Assembly: GCA_902494935.1 (NCBI GenBank)
Contig: CABUVH010000037.1
Coordinates: 1-13,480, forward strand
DNA length: 13,480 nucleotides
Source: an uncultured Collinsella sp.
GTDB taxonomy: Bacteria; Actinomycetota; Coriobacteriia; Coriobacteriales; Coriobacteriaceae
Direction: 5' to 3'
Shown one piece after another: positions 1 to 6,653 of this stretch. The notes under the pieces were generated by a model that worked only from the letters and a program-made list of their open reading frames with translations, had not been told where the DNA came from and made no database searches. Numbering within the stretch: position 1 is the stretch's first letter; each line of letters opens with the position of its first letter. Position numbers and translations under genes: made by a program.

Positions 1-34
1 GGACGCTGTCCTTGTATGTCGGGCGTACATTGAA

Positions 35-58
35 CGTGGTTTTTCGCGTGAAACCACG
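35..58. promoter_or_regulatory. Perfect 8-bp inverted repeat in the deoC leader, possible operator
   Basis: CGTGGTTT (35-42) and AAACCACG (51-58) are perfect reverse complements separated by 8 bases, 34 bases upstream of the deoC start. The T bases lie on the loop side of the stem and no T-run follows on either strand, so it does not look like an intrinsic terminator. A regulator binding site is the better guess, but no second copy was found in the window to support it. The gene to the left is outside the window, so the hairpin could also belong to its 3' end. Confidence 0.35.
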
Positions 59-92
59 AATCGGTTGTCAGTCCTGAACAAGGAGGCCCAGC

Positions 93-767
93 ATGACACT
101 TGCCAAACCCATCAATAAATACATCGACTATATCGATGCCCCCGAGGACACGTTTGAGCAGTATGTCGAGAAGGCGTTAAAGTACAACTTTCGCTGCGTA
201 TTTGCGAACCTTCAGGAGTACGAGACGGGCCGCGCCATGCTCGAGGGCTCTGACATCATCCTTGCCGGCGCCATCGACTTTCCCCAGGGCACTATGACGC
301 TTGAGGAGAAGCTTGCGAGGTTTGAGGAATACGCTGCGTGTGGCTTTACCGAGATTGACTACGTTTTGAATCAGGGGTCGATCGAGAACCGCGATTTTGA
401 TGCCATCGAGCGCGAGATGACTACCATTGCTGATTTTTGTCGCGCGCATGGCATCACTGACAAGGTAATCGTCGAGATGTGCAAGCTGGACGGCGACGAC
501 GCCGCCAAGCGCCGTGTATGCGAGATCGCGCTGGAGGCTAAGCCGGGATTCCTTAAGACATCGACTGGCAGAAGCTTTGGCGGTGCTAAGCTCGAGGACG
601 TGCGGCTGATGCACGAGGTGCTCGGCGATGCCGTGGCAATCAAGGCGGCGGGCGGTATCCATAATTACGAAGAGGCTTGCGCGTTCATCGAGGCCGGCGC
701 CAGCGCGTTGGGTGCCTCGGCGGGCATCGCGATCGTCGACGGCGCACCGACGGATGAGCGTCGCTAG
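93..767 (+). CDS. deoC: Deoxyribose-phosphate aldolase
   Basis: This 224-residue protein is a class I aldolase of the DeoC family, which cleaves 2-deoxyribose 5-phosphate to glyceraldehyde 3-phosphate and acetaldehyde in cytosolic deoxynucleoside salvage. The sequence shows the family landmarks in order: the EIDYVLN strand with catalytic Asp89, the FLKTSTG segment whose Lys155 would form the Schiff base, and AIKAAGGIH with the second active-site Lys184. The C-terminal GASALGAS segment matches the phosphate-binding end of the barrel. The length fits the short bacterial DeoC type of roughly 220 residues. An AGGAGG at 81-86, 6 bases upstream, fixes the ATG start. No other deo gene (phosphopentomutase, nucleoside phosphorylase) follows; the next gene is 149 bases away. 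The family call is very secure. A role beyond deoxyribose salvage, for example on another sugar phosphate, cannot be excluded because DeoC homologues are also used in other sugar pathways. Confidence 0.93.
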   Translation: MTLAKPINKYIDYIDAPEDTFEQYVEKALKYNFRCVFANLQEYETGRAMLEGSDIILAGAIDFPQGTMTLEEKLARFEEYAACGFTEIDYVLNQGSIENRDFDAIEREMTTIADFCRAHGITDKVIVEMCKLDGDDAAKRRVCEIALEAKPGFLKTSTGRSFGGAKLEDVRLMHEVLGDAVAIKAAGGIHNYEEACAFIEAGASALGASAGIAIVDGAPTDERR

Positions 768-904
768 CAGACGTATTTGACCTGAGCGATAAAGCTTCAT
801 GACTACGCACCGTTCATGTTCGAGACAATATGACTTTTTGCCCGTTGTAAACGGAGTCGCGATGGGTGTTCTGTATGATGGCTCAGACAAGGTTGTTCAA
901 TGAC

Positions 905-911
905 AGGGAGG
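905..911 (+). promoter_or_regulatory. Ribosome binding site deciding the HAD phosphatase start
   Basis: AGGGAGG ends 5 bases before the ATG at 917. It selects this start over an in-frame upstream ATG at 866 that would add 17 residues unlike the family N-terminus. Confidence 0.8.
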
Positions 912-916
912 CATAT

Positions 917-1759
917 ATGGCAATCAAAGCCATCGCGATGGATATCGACGGTACGCTCACCAACGACCAAAAGGTCATCAGCCCGCGCACGCGCGAAAAG
1001 CTGCTCGCGGCACAGGAGTCGGGCATTAAGCTCATTTTGGCTTCGGGCCGTCCCGCATGGGGACTACATGCTCTGGCGCAGGAGCTCGACCTTCAAAACC
1101 ATGACGGTCTGCTAGTCGCTTTCAATGGCGCGCATGTGGTCGACGCTCAGACCGATGAGGTTCTTTTTGACCAGGCCATGCCGGCTGACGAGCTGCACCG
1201 TCTGATTGATCATCTGCAAAACTATGATGTGATCCCCATGATCTCGCTCGGTCGCGACTTGCATGTCGAGGACTCGTACCACTGCATGATTACGCTGCCG
1301 GATGGCTCGCAGAAAAACATCGTCAAATACGAGCGCGATGCCTGCGACCTTAAGATCCGCGAGGTCGAGAGCTTGCATGAGGTCGTGGACACTTATCCCG
1401 TAGACAAGCTGCTGACGGCAGGCGACCCGGCCTACCTGCAGGCGCATTACGAGGAGATGTATGCGCCCTTTAAGCAGACGCTTTCGGGCATGTTTACGGC
1501 TGACTGGTACTTTGAGTACACGGCGCCCGGTATCGACAAGGCTCGTGCGCTCGAGGGAGCCCTGCCCAAGCTCGGCATCGATGCCAGTGAGGTTGTATCG
1601 TTTGGCGACGGCCAGAACGACAAGTCCATGATTGAGTGGGCCGGCACCGGTGTTGCCATGGGTAACGCCGTCGATGAGGTTAAGGCTGTGGCTCAGATGG
1701 TGACCGCCAATAACAACGAAGATGGTATTGCGGTGGCGCTGGATAAGCTGCTGGGTTAG
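917..1759 (+). CDS. Cof-type HAD-IIB family phosphatase
   Basis: A 280-residue cytosolic hydrolase of the HAD superfamily, Cof/YidA-like subfamily IIB, whose members dephosphorylate sugar phosphates, flavin or pyridoxal phosphates and similar small metabolites. Motif I is DIDGT at residues 9-13 (nucleophile Asp9, acid/base Asp11), motif II is ASGRP with Ser43, motif III is Lys208 in the DKARAL segment, and motif IV is GDGQND at 230-235, which binds Mg2+. The large insert between motifs II and III (roughly residues 80-195) is the C2-type cap of this subfamily. The protein should start with the hydrophobic strand leading into motif I, which supports the ATG at 917 with its strong ribosome binding site. 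The substrate cannot be told from the sequence. A phosphatase of another HAD subfamily follows 64 bases downstream; the two are not similar beyond the shared motifs. Confidence 0.9.
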   Translation: MAIKAIAMDIDGTLTNDQKVISPRTREKLLAAQESGIKLILASGRPAWGLHALAQELDLQNHDGLLVAFNGAHVVDAQTDEVLFDQAMPADELHRLIDHLQNYDVIPMISLGRDLHVEDSYHCMITLPDGSQKNIVKYERDACDLKIREVESLHEVVDTYPVDKLLTAGDPAYLQAHYEEMYAPFKQTLSGMFTADWYFEYTAPGIDKARALEGALPKLGIDASEVVSFGDGQNDKSMIEWAGTGVAMGNAVDEVKAVAQMVTANNNEDGIAVALDKLLG

Positions 1760-1782
1760 AATCGCCGATTAATGCATGGCTC

Positions 1783-1810
1783 GGGCGCCTGCTTGCGGGC
1801 GTCCTTTTGC
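1783..1810 (+). terminator. Terminator-like hairpin between the two HAD genes
   Basis: GGGCGCC (1783-1789) pairs with GGCGTCC (1798-1804) as a 7-bp GC-rich stem with one G-T pair and an 8-base loop, followed by TTTT (1805-1808). It lies just upstream of the ribosome binding site of the next gene. The short T-run suggests partial termination or readthrough rather than a hard stop. Confidence 0.45.
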
Positions 1811-1811
1811 T

Positions 1812-1818
1812 AGGGAGG
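1812..1818 (+). promoter_or_regulatory. Ribosome binding site for a GTG start
   Basis: AGGGAGG ends 5 bases before GTG 1824. It favours that start over the in-frame ATG at 1776, which would lie before the hairpin at 1783 and add 16 residues that precede the usual HAD N-terminus. Confidence 0.75.
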
Positions 1819-1823
1819 GTGCC

Positions 1824-2483
1824 GTGTCCGCATTTCCGTTCGACGCCGTTATCTTTGACATGGATGGCGTCATCGTCGATACCGAGTATTACTACTTGGG
1901 CGAGACTGCCGCGTTTGCCAAGGAGCTTGGGCTTAATCTGACTCAAGAGGAGTTGAATGGGCAGGTCGGTACCTCGCATCAGTTCTTCCTGCATATGCTG
2001 GTCGATTGGTTTGAGCGCGCCGGTAAGGGGCATTTCACTGGCGATGAAGCGTTGGCCCGTTGGGACGAATGGGCTCATAAGCGTCCGCGCGACTATCAGG
2101 CTTTGATTAACCCAGGCGCCGTGGATACGATTCGAGAGCTGCCGCGCCGTGGCGTTCGCGTGGCGCTTGCCAGCTCGTCTCCCATGGTTAGCATCGAGGA
2201 AGTGCTCAACGCATGCGGGCTGTCGGATGCCTTTGAGTATGTGGTGAGCGGCGAGCAGTTTAAGGAGAGCAAGCCCGAGCCCGACATCTACCTGCATGCG
2301 CTGGACCTGCTGGGGCTGCCCGCGAATCGCTGCTGCTGCGTCGAGGATTCGGTGCCTGGCATCACTGCCGGCAAGCGAGCCGGCCTGACAGTCATTGCCA
2401 AGCGCGAGGAGCGCTTTGGCTTTAGCCAGGATGCCGCGGACAAGATTATCGACCAGCTGCCGGAGCTGCTCACGCTTTCTTAG
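1824..2483 (+). CDS. HAD-IA family hydrolase, beta-phosphoglucomutase-like
   Basis: A 219-residue HAD subfamily IA protein starting at GTG. Motif I is FDMDGVIVDTE (residues 11-21; Asp12 and Asp14 catalytic), the small helical C1 cap follows at about residues 20-95, motif II is in ALASSSP (Ser117), motif III is Lys150 in the KESKPEPD segment, and motif IV is VEDSVPGI with Glu174 and Asp175. The DMDGVIVDTE and KPEPDIYLHAL signatures are those of the group containing beta-phosphoglucomutase and 2-deoxyglucose-6-phosphate or other sugar-phosphate phosphatases. The residue after Asp14 is Gly, so the Asp-x-Asp pair is intact. Whether it is a mutase or a phosphatase cannot be decided by eye. It ends 2 bases before a GC-rich hairpin with a T5 run, so the transcript probably stops here, before the regulator gene. 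Confidence 0.88.
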   Translation: MSAFPFDAVIFDMDGVIVDTEYYYLGETAAFAKELGLNLTQEELNGQVGTSHQFFLHMLVDWFERAGKGHFTGDEALARWDEWAHKRPRDYQALINPGAVDTIRELPRRGVRVALASSSPMVSIEEVLNACGLSDAFEYVVSGEQFKESKPEPDIYLHALDLLGLPANRCCCVEDSVPGITAGKRAGLTVIAKREERFGFSQDAADKIIDQLPELLTLS

Positions 2484-2484
2484 G

Positions 2485-2506
2485 AGCGCGGTAGTTGCGC
2501 GTTTTT
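2485..2506 (+). terminator. Intrinsic terminator after the HAD-IA gene
   Basis: AGCGCG (2485-2490) pairs with CGCGTT (2498-2503, including one G-T pair) around a 7-base loop, and a T5 run occupies 2502-2506. It begins 2 bases after the stop codon, the usual arrangement for a rho-independent terminator, although the stem is short. Confidence 0.55.
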
Positions 2507-2567
2507 CGGGTCTGATGAGTAAATAGCCAACATTTTGGTGCGACACCTAGCATACTTTAAGCTAATG

Positions 2568-2606
2568 CGGGCTTAAGGGCTTGTTGAATGCCCTTAAGCC
2601 CGTTTT
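2568..2606. terminator. Perfect 13-bp hairpin before the gntR gene
   Basis: CGGGCTTAAGGGC (2568-2580) and GCCCTTAAGCCCG (2590-2602) are perfect complements with a 9-base loop, followed by TTTT (2603-2606). This has the form of a strong rho-independent terminator for transcription from the left. The same DNA overlaps the proposed promoter of gntR: the -35 hexamer is in the loop and the right arm is the spacer. It could therefore also act as an operator. A short TTAAGC at 2557-2562 can pair with GCTTAA at 2571-2576 inside the left arm, giving a competing weaker hairpin. Confidence 0.6.
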
Positions 2607-2611
2607 AGAAT
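2584..2611 (+). promoter_or_regulatory. Candidate sigma-70-type promoter for gntR
   Basis: TTGAAT (2584-2589) and TAGAAT (2606-2611) are separated by 16 bases and match the -35 and -10 consensus at 4 and 5 of 6 positions. Transcription would start near 2618 and give a leader of about 16 bases containing the ribosome binding site GGGAGAGGG (2622-2630). The spacer is the right arm of the 13-bp palindrome. Confidence 0.45.
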
Positions 2612-2633
2612 TAATTGTGCTGGGAGAGGGTAT

Positions 2634-3377
2634 ATGCCACCGACTGAAGGGCCAACTGACGGTAAAGCAGCGATACCGCTGTACCAACAGGTTATTGATA
2701 TCATCAAAAACGAAATCAACTCCGGCGCCTACAAGGCGGGCGCGCGGATACCCAACGAATTCGAATTGGCTGAGAGCTATAAAGTTGGCCGCGTTACCGT
2801 GCGACGCGCTATTGAGGAGCTCGTCCAGCAGGGCTATCTAACGAAGCGGCAGGGGAAAGGCACGTTTGTCAATGCCCCCAAGCTTAAGCGCAAGATTCGC
2901 CAGAAGGATGACGTCCAGAGTTTTTCGGACGCATGTCGCGTTAACGGAATGGAACCGGGGGCGTGTGTCATTTCGAGAAAGATACTGCCGGCGGATTCCA
3001 CCGAAGCACAGTTCTTTGGTGTTCCCGTTGGAACTGACTTGATTTGCGTTGAGCGCGTGCGCACTGCCGATGGCGTCCCTGTCATGCTCGAGAACAACAT
3101 ATATGTTTACGAGGACAACGCCTATCTATCAACGGCACCTCTATCTAACCAATCCATTTTTGAGTTCGTGCGCAACCGGACGGGCCGCACGCCCGCGTTT
3201 ACCGACCCGTGCACGCTCGAGATCGCGTGCGCGTCGCCCGAGGTCGCTCGACTGTTGGCAGTTCCCGTTGGCGAGCCCTTGTTTTATATGGAAGCCTTCT
3301 TTTTCGATGAGCAGCGGCGGCCGTTTATCATCGGTCGTCAGCGGATCGTTGGGTCTCGCTACGTTTTTGACATCTAG
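2634..3377 (+). CDS. GntR/HutC-family transcriptional regulator with UTRA domain
   Basis: A 247-residue one-component regulator of the HutC subfamily of GntR. The N-terminal winged helix-turn-helix covers about residues 14-80: LYQQVIDIIKNEI forms the first helix, and ELAESYKVGRVTVRRAIEEL is the helix-turn-helix with the recognition helix, followed by the wing QGKGTFV. The UTRA effector domain (about residues 95-245) includes the typical RVRTADGVPVMLENNIY segment and closes with VGSRYVFDI. UTRA domains bind small ligands, often sugar phosphates or amino sugars, which usually release the repressor from DNA. It is encoded alone between two hairpins and directly before the transporter operon, the position expected of a local repressor. 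The enterobacterial fructoselysine operon is controlled by a regulator of the same subfamily, FrlR, so this is a plausible functional counterpart. That it binds the palindrome at 3531-3553 is inference. Confidence 0.93.
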   Translation: MPPTEGPTDGKAAIPLYQQVIDIIKNEINSGAYKAGARIPNEFELAESYKVGRVTVRRAIEELVQQGYLTKRQGKGTFVNAPKLKRKIRQKDDVQSFSDACRVNGMEPGACVISRKILPADSTEAQFFGVPVGTDLICVERVRTADGVPVMLENNIYVYEDNAYLSTAPLSNQSIFEFVRNRTGRTPAFTDPCTLEIACASPEVARLLAVPVGEPLFYMEAFFFDEQRRPFIIGRQRIVGSRYVFDI

Positions 3378-3387
3378 GACATTGCGA

Positions 3388-3427
3388 ATGGAAACGCCCG
3401 GTGGATCATCTCACCGGGCGTTTCCAT
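3388..3427. terminator. Strong 16-bp hairpin terminator after gntR
   Basis: ATGGAAACGCCCGGTG (3388-3403) and CACCGGGCGTTTCCAT (3412-3427) form a perfect 16-bp stem with an 8-base loop, 10 bases after the gntR stop codon. The GC-rich core is CGCCCGGTG with CACCGGGCG, flanked by AAA on the left and TTT on the right, so it could stop transcription from either side. It separates the regulator transcript from the transporter operon. Confidence 0.8.
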
Positions 3428-3487
3428 ACCGTTCACGGCGCAAACGCAACCGTTCAACCGCGTTGCGGCAATCAGTTTGAAATTATC

Positions 3488-3516
3488 TTGATGAAGGAAA
3501 AAGCTGCTGGTAATCT
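3488..3516 (+). promoter_or_regulatory. Candidate promoter of the transporter/frl-like operon
   Basis: TTGATG (3488-3493) is followed after 17 bases by TAATCT (3511-3516), with TGG immediately before it, giving an extended -10 element (TGn). The hexamers match consensus at 4 and 3 of 6 positions. The start site would be near 3523, just before the palindrome at 3531-3553. Confidence 0.45.
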
Positions 3517-3530
3517 ATGGAACGTCATAG

Positions 3531-3553
3531 AACGTTTGCATTGTGCAAACGTT
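3531..3553. promoter_or_regulatory. Perfect 10+3+10 palindromic operator candidate
   Basis: AACGTTTGCA (3531-3540) and TGCAAACGTT (3544-3553) are exact reverse complements separated by TTG. The site lies about 8-30 bases downstream of the predicted start of transcription and 43 bases before the transporter start codon, where a bound repressor would block transcription. No T-run follows, so it is not a terminator. The neighbouring HutC-type regulator is the obvious candidate to bind it, although a LacI-type protein or another regulator encoded elsewhere is possible. A further half-like AACGT occurs at 3521-3525. Confidence 0.6.
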
Positions 3554-3585
3554 GAAGCGAGATGCGATGCAGTCTCGAGTTCTTT

Positions 3586-3590
3586 GGAGG
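3586..3590 (+). promoter_or_regulatory. Ribosome binding site deciding the transporter start
   Basis: GGAGG ends 5 bases before ATG 3596. It excludes the upstream in-frame starts, whose extra residues would be translated from the terminator, promoter and operator region. Confidence 0.8.
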
Positions 3591-3595
3591 TATCT

Positions 3596-5059
3596 ATGTC
3601 AGATACGAAGGCGAAGAAGACAAACAGACGTTTTAAGTTCAAATTACCGCATGTCTATACGATCATGTTCTTGCTGATCGTTGTCTTTGCGGTCCTGACT
3701 TGGATCGTTCCCTCTGGTCAGTATCAGCGCAAGACGATTTCGACAGCGGCGGGCGAGCGTGAAGTCGCCGTTGCTGGAACCTATGAACAGGTCGATAAGA
3801 ACTACACCGATTCCGAGACCGGCGAGACCATCAATCTGGGCCAGGATATCTTCGCGGTTCTGCAAGCGCCCACCAAGGGCATCCAGGAGGCTGCCGACGT
3901 CGTTGCGTTCGTCTTATTGATTGGCGGATCGTTCGCGATCATCACCAAGACCAACGCTTTGAATGCCGGCATGAGCCGTGTGATTAAAAAGCTCAAGAAC
4001 AAGGACATCCTCATCATTCCCATCACGATGACATTGCTGTCCATTTGCGGCACTACGTTTGGCATGTCTGAGGAAGCCCTGCCGTTCTATGCCATCTTCA
4101 TTCCCATCATGATGGGTATCGGTTATGACTCGATGACGGCATTCATCATCTGCTTCCTTGGTCCTAACCTGGGATATTGTGCTTCGACCATCGACCCGTT
4201 TAATGTTTTGATCGCCCAAGGCATCATTGGCATCGAGGGTAATCCGCAACTGTGGCTGCGCGCCGTTTCTTGGGTTATCTTCACTGCCGTCGGTATCGCA
4301 TGGGCCATGCGCTACGCCATGCGCGTCAAGAAAAACCCCGAGTCGTCCATTGTGTACGAGGACGATAAGCTCAAGCGTATTGAGTTTTCCGTGACCGATG
4401 CCTCCATCGAGGAAGAGTTCACTATCCGTCAGAAGCTCGTGCTTATCGATTTTGCTTGCGGTATGGGCATTATCGTCTGGGGTCTTGTTACCCAGGGCTG
4501 GTACATGAATGAGATTTCCGCCGTGTTCCTTGGCATGGGCTTGCTTGCCGGTATCCTGGGCGGTCTTGACCAGCAGACAATCGCAGAGGAGTTCGTTAAG
4601 GGTCTCGCCGACTTTGCGTACGCTGCCATCGTTATCGGTATCGCTCGCGGTATTCTGGTCATCGCCGAGGGCGGCATGATCATCGACACCATCCTCCAGG
4701 CGCTCGCTACCGCGCTCGCCGGTGCACCCGCCGCCGTCTACACCACGTTTATGTATATCGTCCTTGGCCTGCTCTCTTTGCTGGTTCCCTCGAGTTCTGG
4801 CCTGGCGGCGCTCACCATGCCCGTTATGGGCCCCCTGACCGAGCTCATGGGCCTCAATCCCGAGGCAGCCGTCACCGCGCTCCAGTTTGCCAACCAGACC
4901 ATCAACACCATCAGCCCCGTGGCGGGCATGACGGTCGCTGGCCTTGCCGTGGCTAGGATTTCGTTTGGCCAATGGTGGAAGACCATTTGGAAGTTCTTCA
5001 TTTTCATGGTCGTCTTTGGCCTGATCGTAACGGCAATCTCTGGCATGCTTCCGGTGTAG
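3596..5059 (+). CDS. YfcC-family membrane transporter
   Basis: A 487-residue integral membrane protein of the YfcC/DcuC-like family (COG1288), whose members are secondary carriers annotated for C4-dicarboxylates, basic amino acids or peptides. The N-terminal basic stretch (KAKKTNRRFKFKLPH) leads into a first membrane segment at about residues 20-40 ending in the family motif WIVPSGQY. A polar loop (about 45-95) follows, then hydrophobic segments near 101-117, 138-156, 163-195, 222-240, 281-300, 306-325, 341-357, 380-397 and 464-483. The signature VPSSSGLAALTMPVMGPL sits at about 397-414, with NQTINTISPVAGM (433-445) following as the second conserved re-entrant segment. It is the first gene of the operon and only 9 bases separate it from the amidohydrolase gene, so it very probably imports the substrate of the downstream enzymes. 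In E. coli the equivalent uptake protein FrlA is an APC-type permease, a different family. Substrate assignment to glycated amino acids is inference from context. Confidence 0.9.
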   Translation: MSDTKAKKTNRRFKFKLPHVYTIMFLLIVVFAVLTWIVPSGQYQRKTISTAAGEREVAVAGTYEQVDKNYTDSETGETINLGQDIFAVLQAPTKGIQEAADVVAFVLLIGGSFAIITKTNALNAGMSRVIKKLKNKDILIIPITMTLLSICGTTFGMSEEALPFYAIFIPIMMGIGYDSMTAFIICFLGPNLGYCASTIDPFNVLIAQGIIGIEGNPQLWLRAVSWVIFTAVGIAWAMRYAMRVKKNPESSIVYEDDKLKRIEFSVTDASIEEEFTIRQKLVLIDFACGMGIIVWGLVTQGWYMNEISAVFLGMGLLAGILGGLDQQTIAEEFVKGLADFAYAAIVIGIARGILVIAEGGMIIDTILQALATALAGAPAAVYTTFMYIVLGLLSLLVPSSSGLAALTMPVMGPLTELMGLNPEAAVTALQFANQTINTISPVAGMTVAGLAVARISFGQWWKTIWKFFIFMVVFGLIVTAISGMLPV

Positions 5060-5068
5060 GTGGTTGTG

Positions 5069-6652
5069 ATGTCTGATCGTTTGACGGTACTGACGTCTAA
5101 GAGCGTCTTTACCGGTACGGGGGACCTGCCGTTTGAAGGTTTCGTAGCGGTCCGTGGCAATCGAATTGAGGCGGTTGGCGCCAAGTGCGAGGCGGCTTCG
5201 TATTTGACCCAGGCGGACGAGGTAGTTGACCTGGGCGACCGCACCATCATGCCTGGCCTGATCGATGTGCATACCTTCTATACAGGTTGGGCGCTGCGGA
5301 CGTTGGGGTCTGATCTGTCCGGCATCGCCGATGCCAAAGAGGCCGTGTCGCTCTTGCGTGCATGGAAAGAAGATCATTCGGATTGCGCGGCGGCTTTTGG
5401 CCACAACCTGCCCGAAACGTTGGCATCGGATGCCGAGAACGCAAATACGGCAGCTGTGCTTGACGATTGTTTTGGCGACATCCCCGTCGTCTGCTTTACA
5501 CCGGGAGCGGAGACCTGCGTTCTCAACGCTGCCGCCAGTGCGCGATACGGTTTTACGCCCCAGGCGTGCTATTCCGAGAAGATCTGGCGCATGATGAGCG
5601 ATTTCCTCGCGCTGCCCGAGGTGCGTGCCGGGTATTCGGACTACATGAGCATGCTTAACGAGCGCGGCGTTACCGCCATCAAGGAGATGGCGTTTGATGA
5701 CTACTACGGCTTTGCCGACGAAATGGCTCGCCGTGAGGAATCTGGTGAGCTGACGGTTCGCGTCTCTATGATGTCGCAGCCGGTGGGCGCCGGTGCAAAT
5801 CTGGCTTATGCCCGCGAGGCACGAGAGCGCTTCCGGGGATCGTTCGTTCGTTTTTCTGGCTTCAACCGTATGACCGATCGCGGCGTATGGGCGGGGCTTG
5901 CCGAGATGATTGACCCCTATGAGGACTCGGCCGATGCGGGCGCTGCCGGCAAGACGGTCGTCGAGGAGCCAGAGTGGGATCTGATTGAGAACGAGCTGCG
6001 TGCAATTGATGCTGACGGCTTCCGATATTCCTTGCATTGCCAGGGCGATGGCGCCGTTCGTCGCACCGTGGCGCTCTATGCCTCGCTGCCTCGAGACGAG
6101 CATGGACGGATGCTTCGTCGCCATGCGATTACCGATCTCGAGAACTCTGACCCGACCGATCTTGTCGAGTTTGGCAAGTTGGGTGGAATTTGCGAGGTCT
6201 ATCCGCAGATTCTGACGCTGGACCGGCGCGAGGATTGCCTGTCGATGATGCGTCGACAAATTGGCGAGACGCGACTTTTGCACAGCTGGAATCGCCGCGG
6301 CATGGTAGATTCCGGATGCACAGTGTGCTGTGGCACGGATTTGCCGCTGCTGATTCCGAGCTTGGGCGAGTCAATCTACAGTGCGTGCGGCGGATACTTC
6401 GACGACGGACTGCCCGTGAATGAGGTCAACACGCTGACGCTTGTCGAGCTCTTGTGCGCTTGGACTGCCGGGGGCGCGTACGACCTGATGCGCGAAGACG
6501 AGCTGGGTACGCTTGAGGTTGGCAAGCTTGCCGATATCTGCGTGCTCGATCGGGATGTGTTCGACCTCGATTATCGCGACGCACGTGATCTTGCGGTTGA
6601 CATGACGATGTCGGACGGACAAATCGTGTTCGATCGAAATAAGGAGGCGTAA
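5069..6652 (+). CDS. YtcJ-like amidohydrolase (Amidohydro_3) with altered HxH motif
   Basis: A 527-residue amidohydrolase-superfamily protein. The N-terminal beta-sandwich part (GFVAVRGNRIEAVG) leads into MPGLIDVHTFYTGW at 61-74. The family layout is that of YtcJ: SLHCQGDGAV (His323) in place of the usual HAIGDRA, RRHAITDLE (His352), CCGTDLPLLIP with the metal-ligand Asp424, and the C-terminal LTLVELLCAWTAGGAYDL then LGTLEVGKLADICVLDRDVF. The normal H-x-H that opens the barrel is H68-T-F70 here, so the second histidine is lost, which may change or weaken metal binding. The start is the ATG at 5069, preceded by TAGGTGG; the in-frame GTG at 5060 directly abuts the transporter stop. It lies 9 bases after the transporter gene and 1 base before the epimerase gene. 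Members hydrolyse amide or related bonds in small molecules. Here it might unmask an acylated or peptide-linked form of the imported compound, but the substrate is unknown. Confidence 0.85.
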   Translation: MSDRLTVLTSKSVFTGTGDLPFEGFVAVRGNRIEAVGAKCEAASYLTQADEVVDLGDRTIMPGLIDVHTFYTGWALRTLGSDLSGIADAKEAVSLLRAWKEDHSDCAAAFGHNLPETLASDAENANTAAVLDDCFGDIPVVCFTPGAETCVLNAAASARYGFTPQACYSEKIWRMMSDFLALPEVRAGYSDYMSMLNERGVTAIKEMAFDDYYGFADEMARREESGELTVRVSMMSQPVGAGANLAYAREARERFRGSFVRFSGFNRMTDRGVWAGLAEMIDPYEDSADAGAAGKTVVEEPEWDLIENELRAIDADGFRYSLHCQGDGAVRRTVALYASLPRDEHGRMLRRHAITDLENSDPTDLVEFGKLGGICEVYPQILTLDRREDCLSMMRRQIGETRLLHSWNRRGMVDSGCTVCCGTDLPLLIPSLGESIYSACGGYFDDGLPVNEVNTLTLVELLCAWTAGGAYDLMREDELGTLEVGKLADICVLDRDVFDLDYRDARDLAVDMTMSDGQIVFDRNKEA

Positions 6653-6653
6653 G

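Noticed and set aside
12..30. Imperfect inverted repeat TGTA...TACA near the left edge
   Set aside because: Only 4 bases pair well. This is expected by chance.
842..879. Possible promoter and small palindrome (CCGTT-GTA-AACGG; TATGAT at 874-879) before the Cof-type phosphatase
   Set aside because: TATGAT is a fair -10 but no acceptable -35 lies at 16-18 bases, and the 5-bp palindrome is too short to stand on its own.
3445..3467. 6-bp hairpin CGCAAC/GTTGCG between the gntR terminator and the operon promoter
   Set aside because: An 11-base loop and short stem without a T-run or second copy. Likely chance in GC-rich sequence.
3401..3595. Upstream in-frame extension of the transporter by 65 residues
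   Set aside because: It would be translated from the terminator, promoter and operator region and would lack a ribosome site. The GGAGG at 3586-3590 marks ATG 3596.
3914..6283. Very long open frame on the minus strand (789 codons)
   Set aside because: It lies opposite the transporter and amidohydrolase genes, has no recognisable domain and no fitting ribosome site. It is a by-product of GC-rich codon use on the coding strand.
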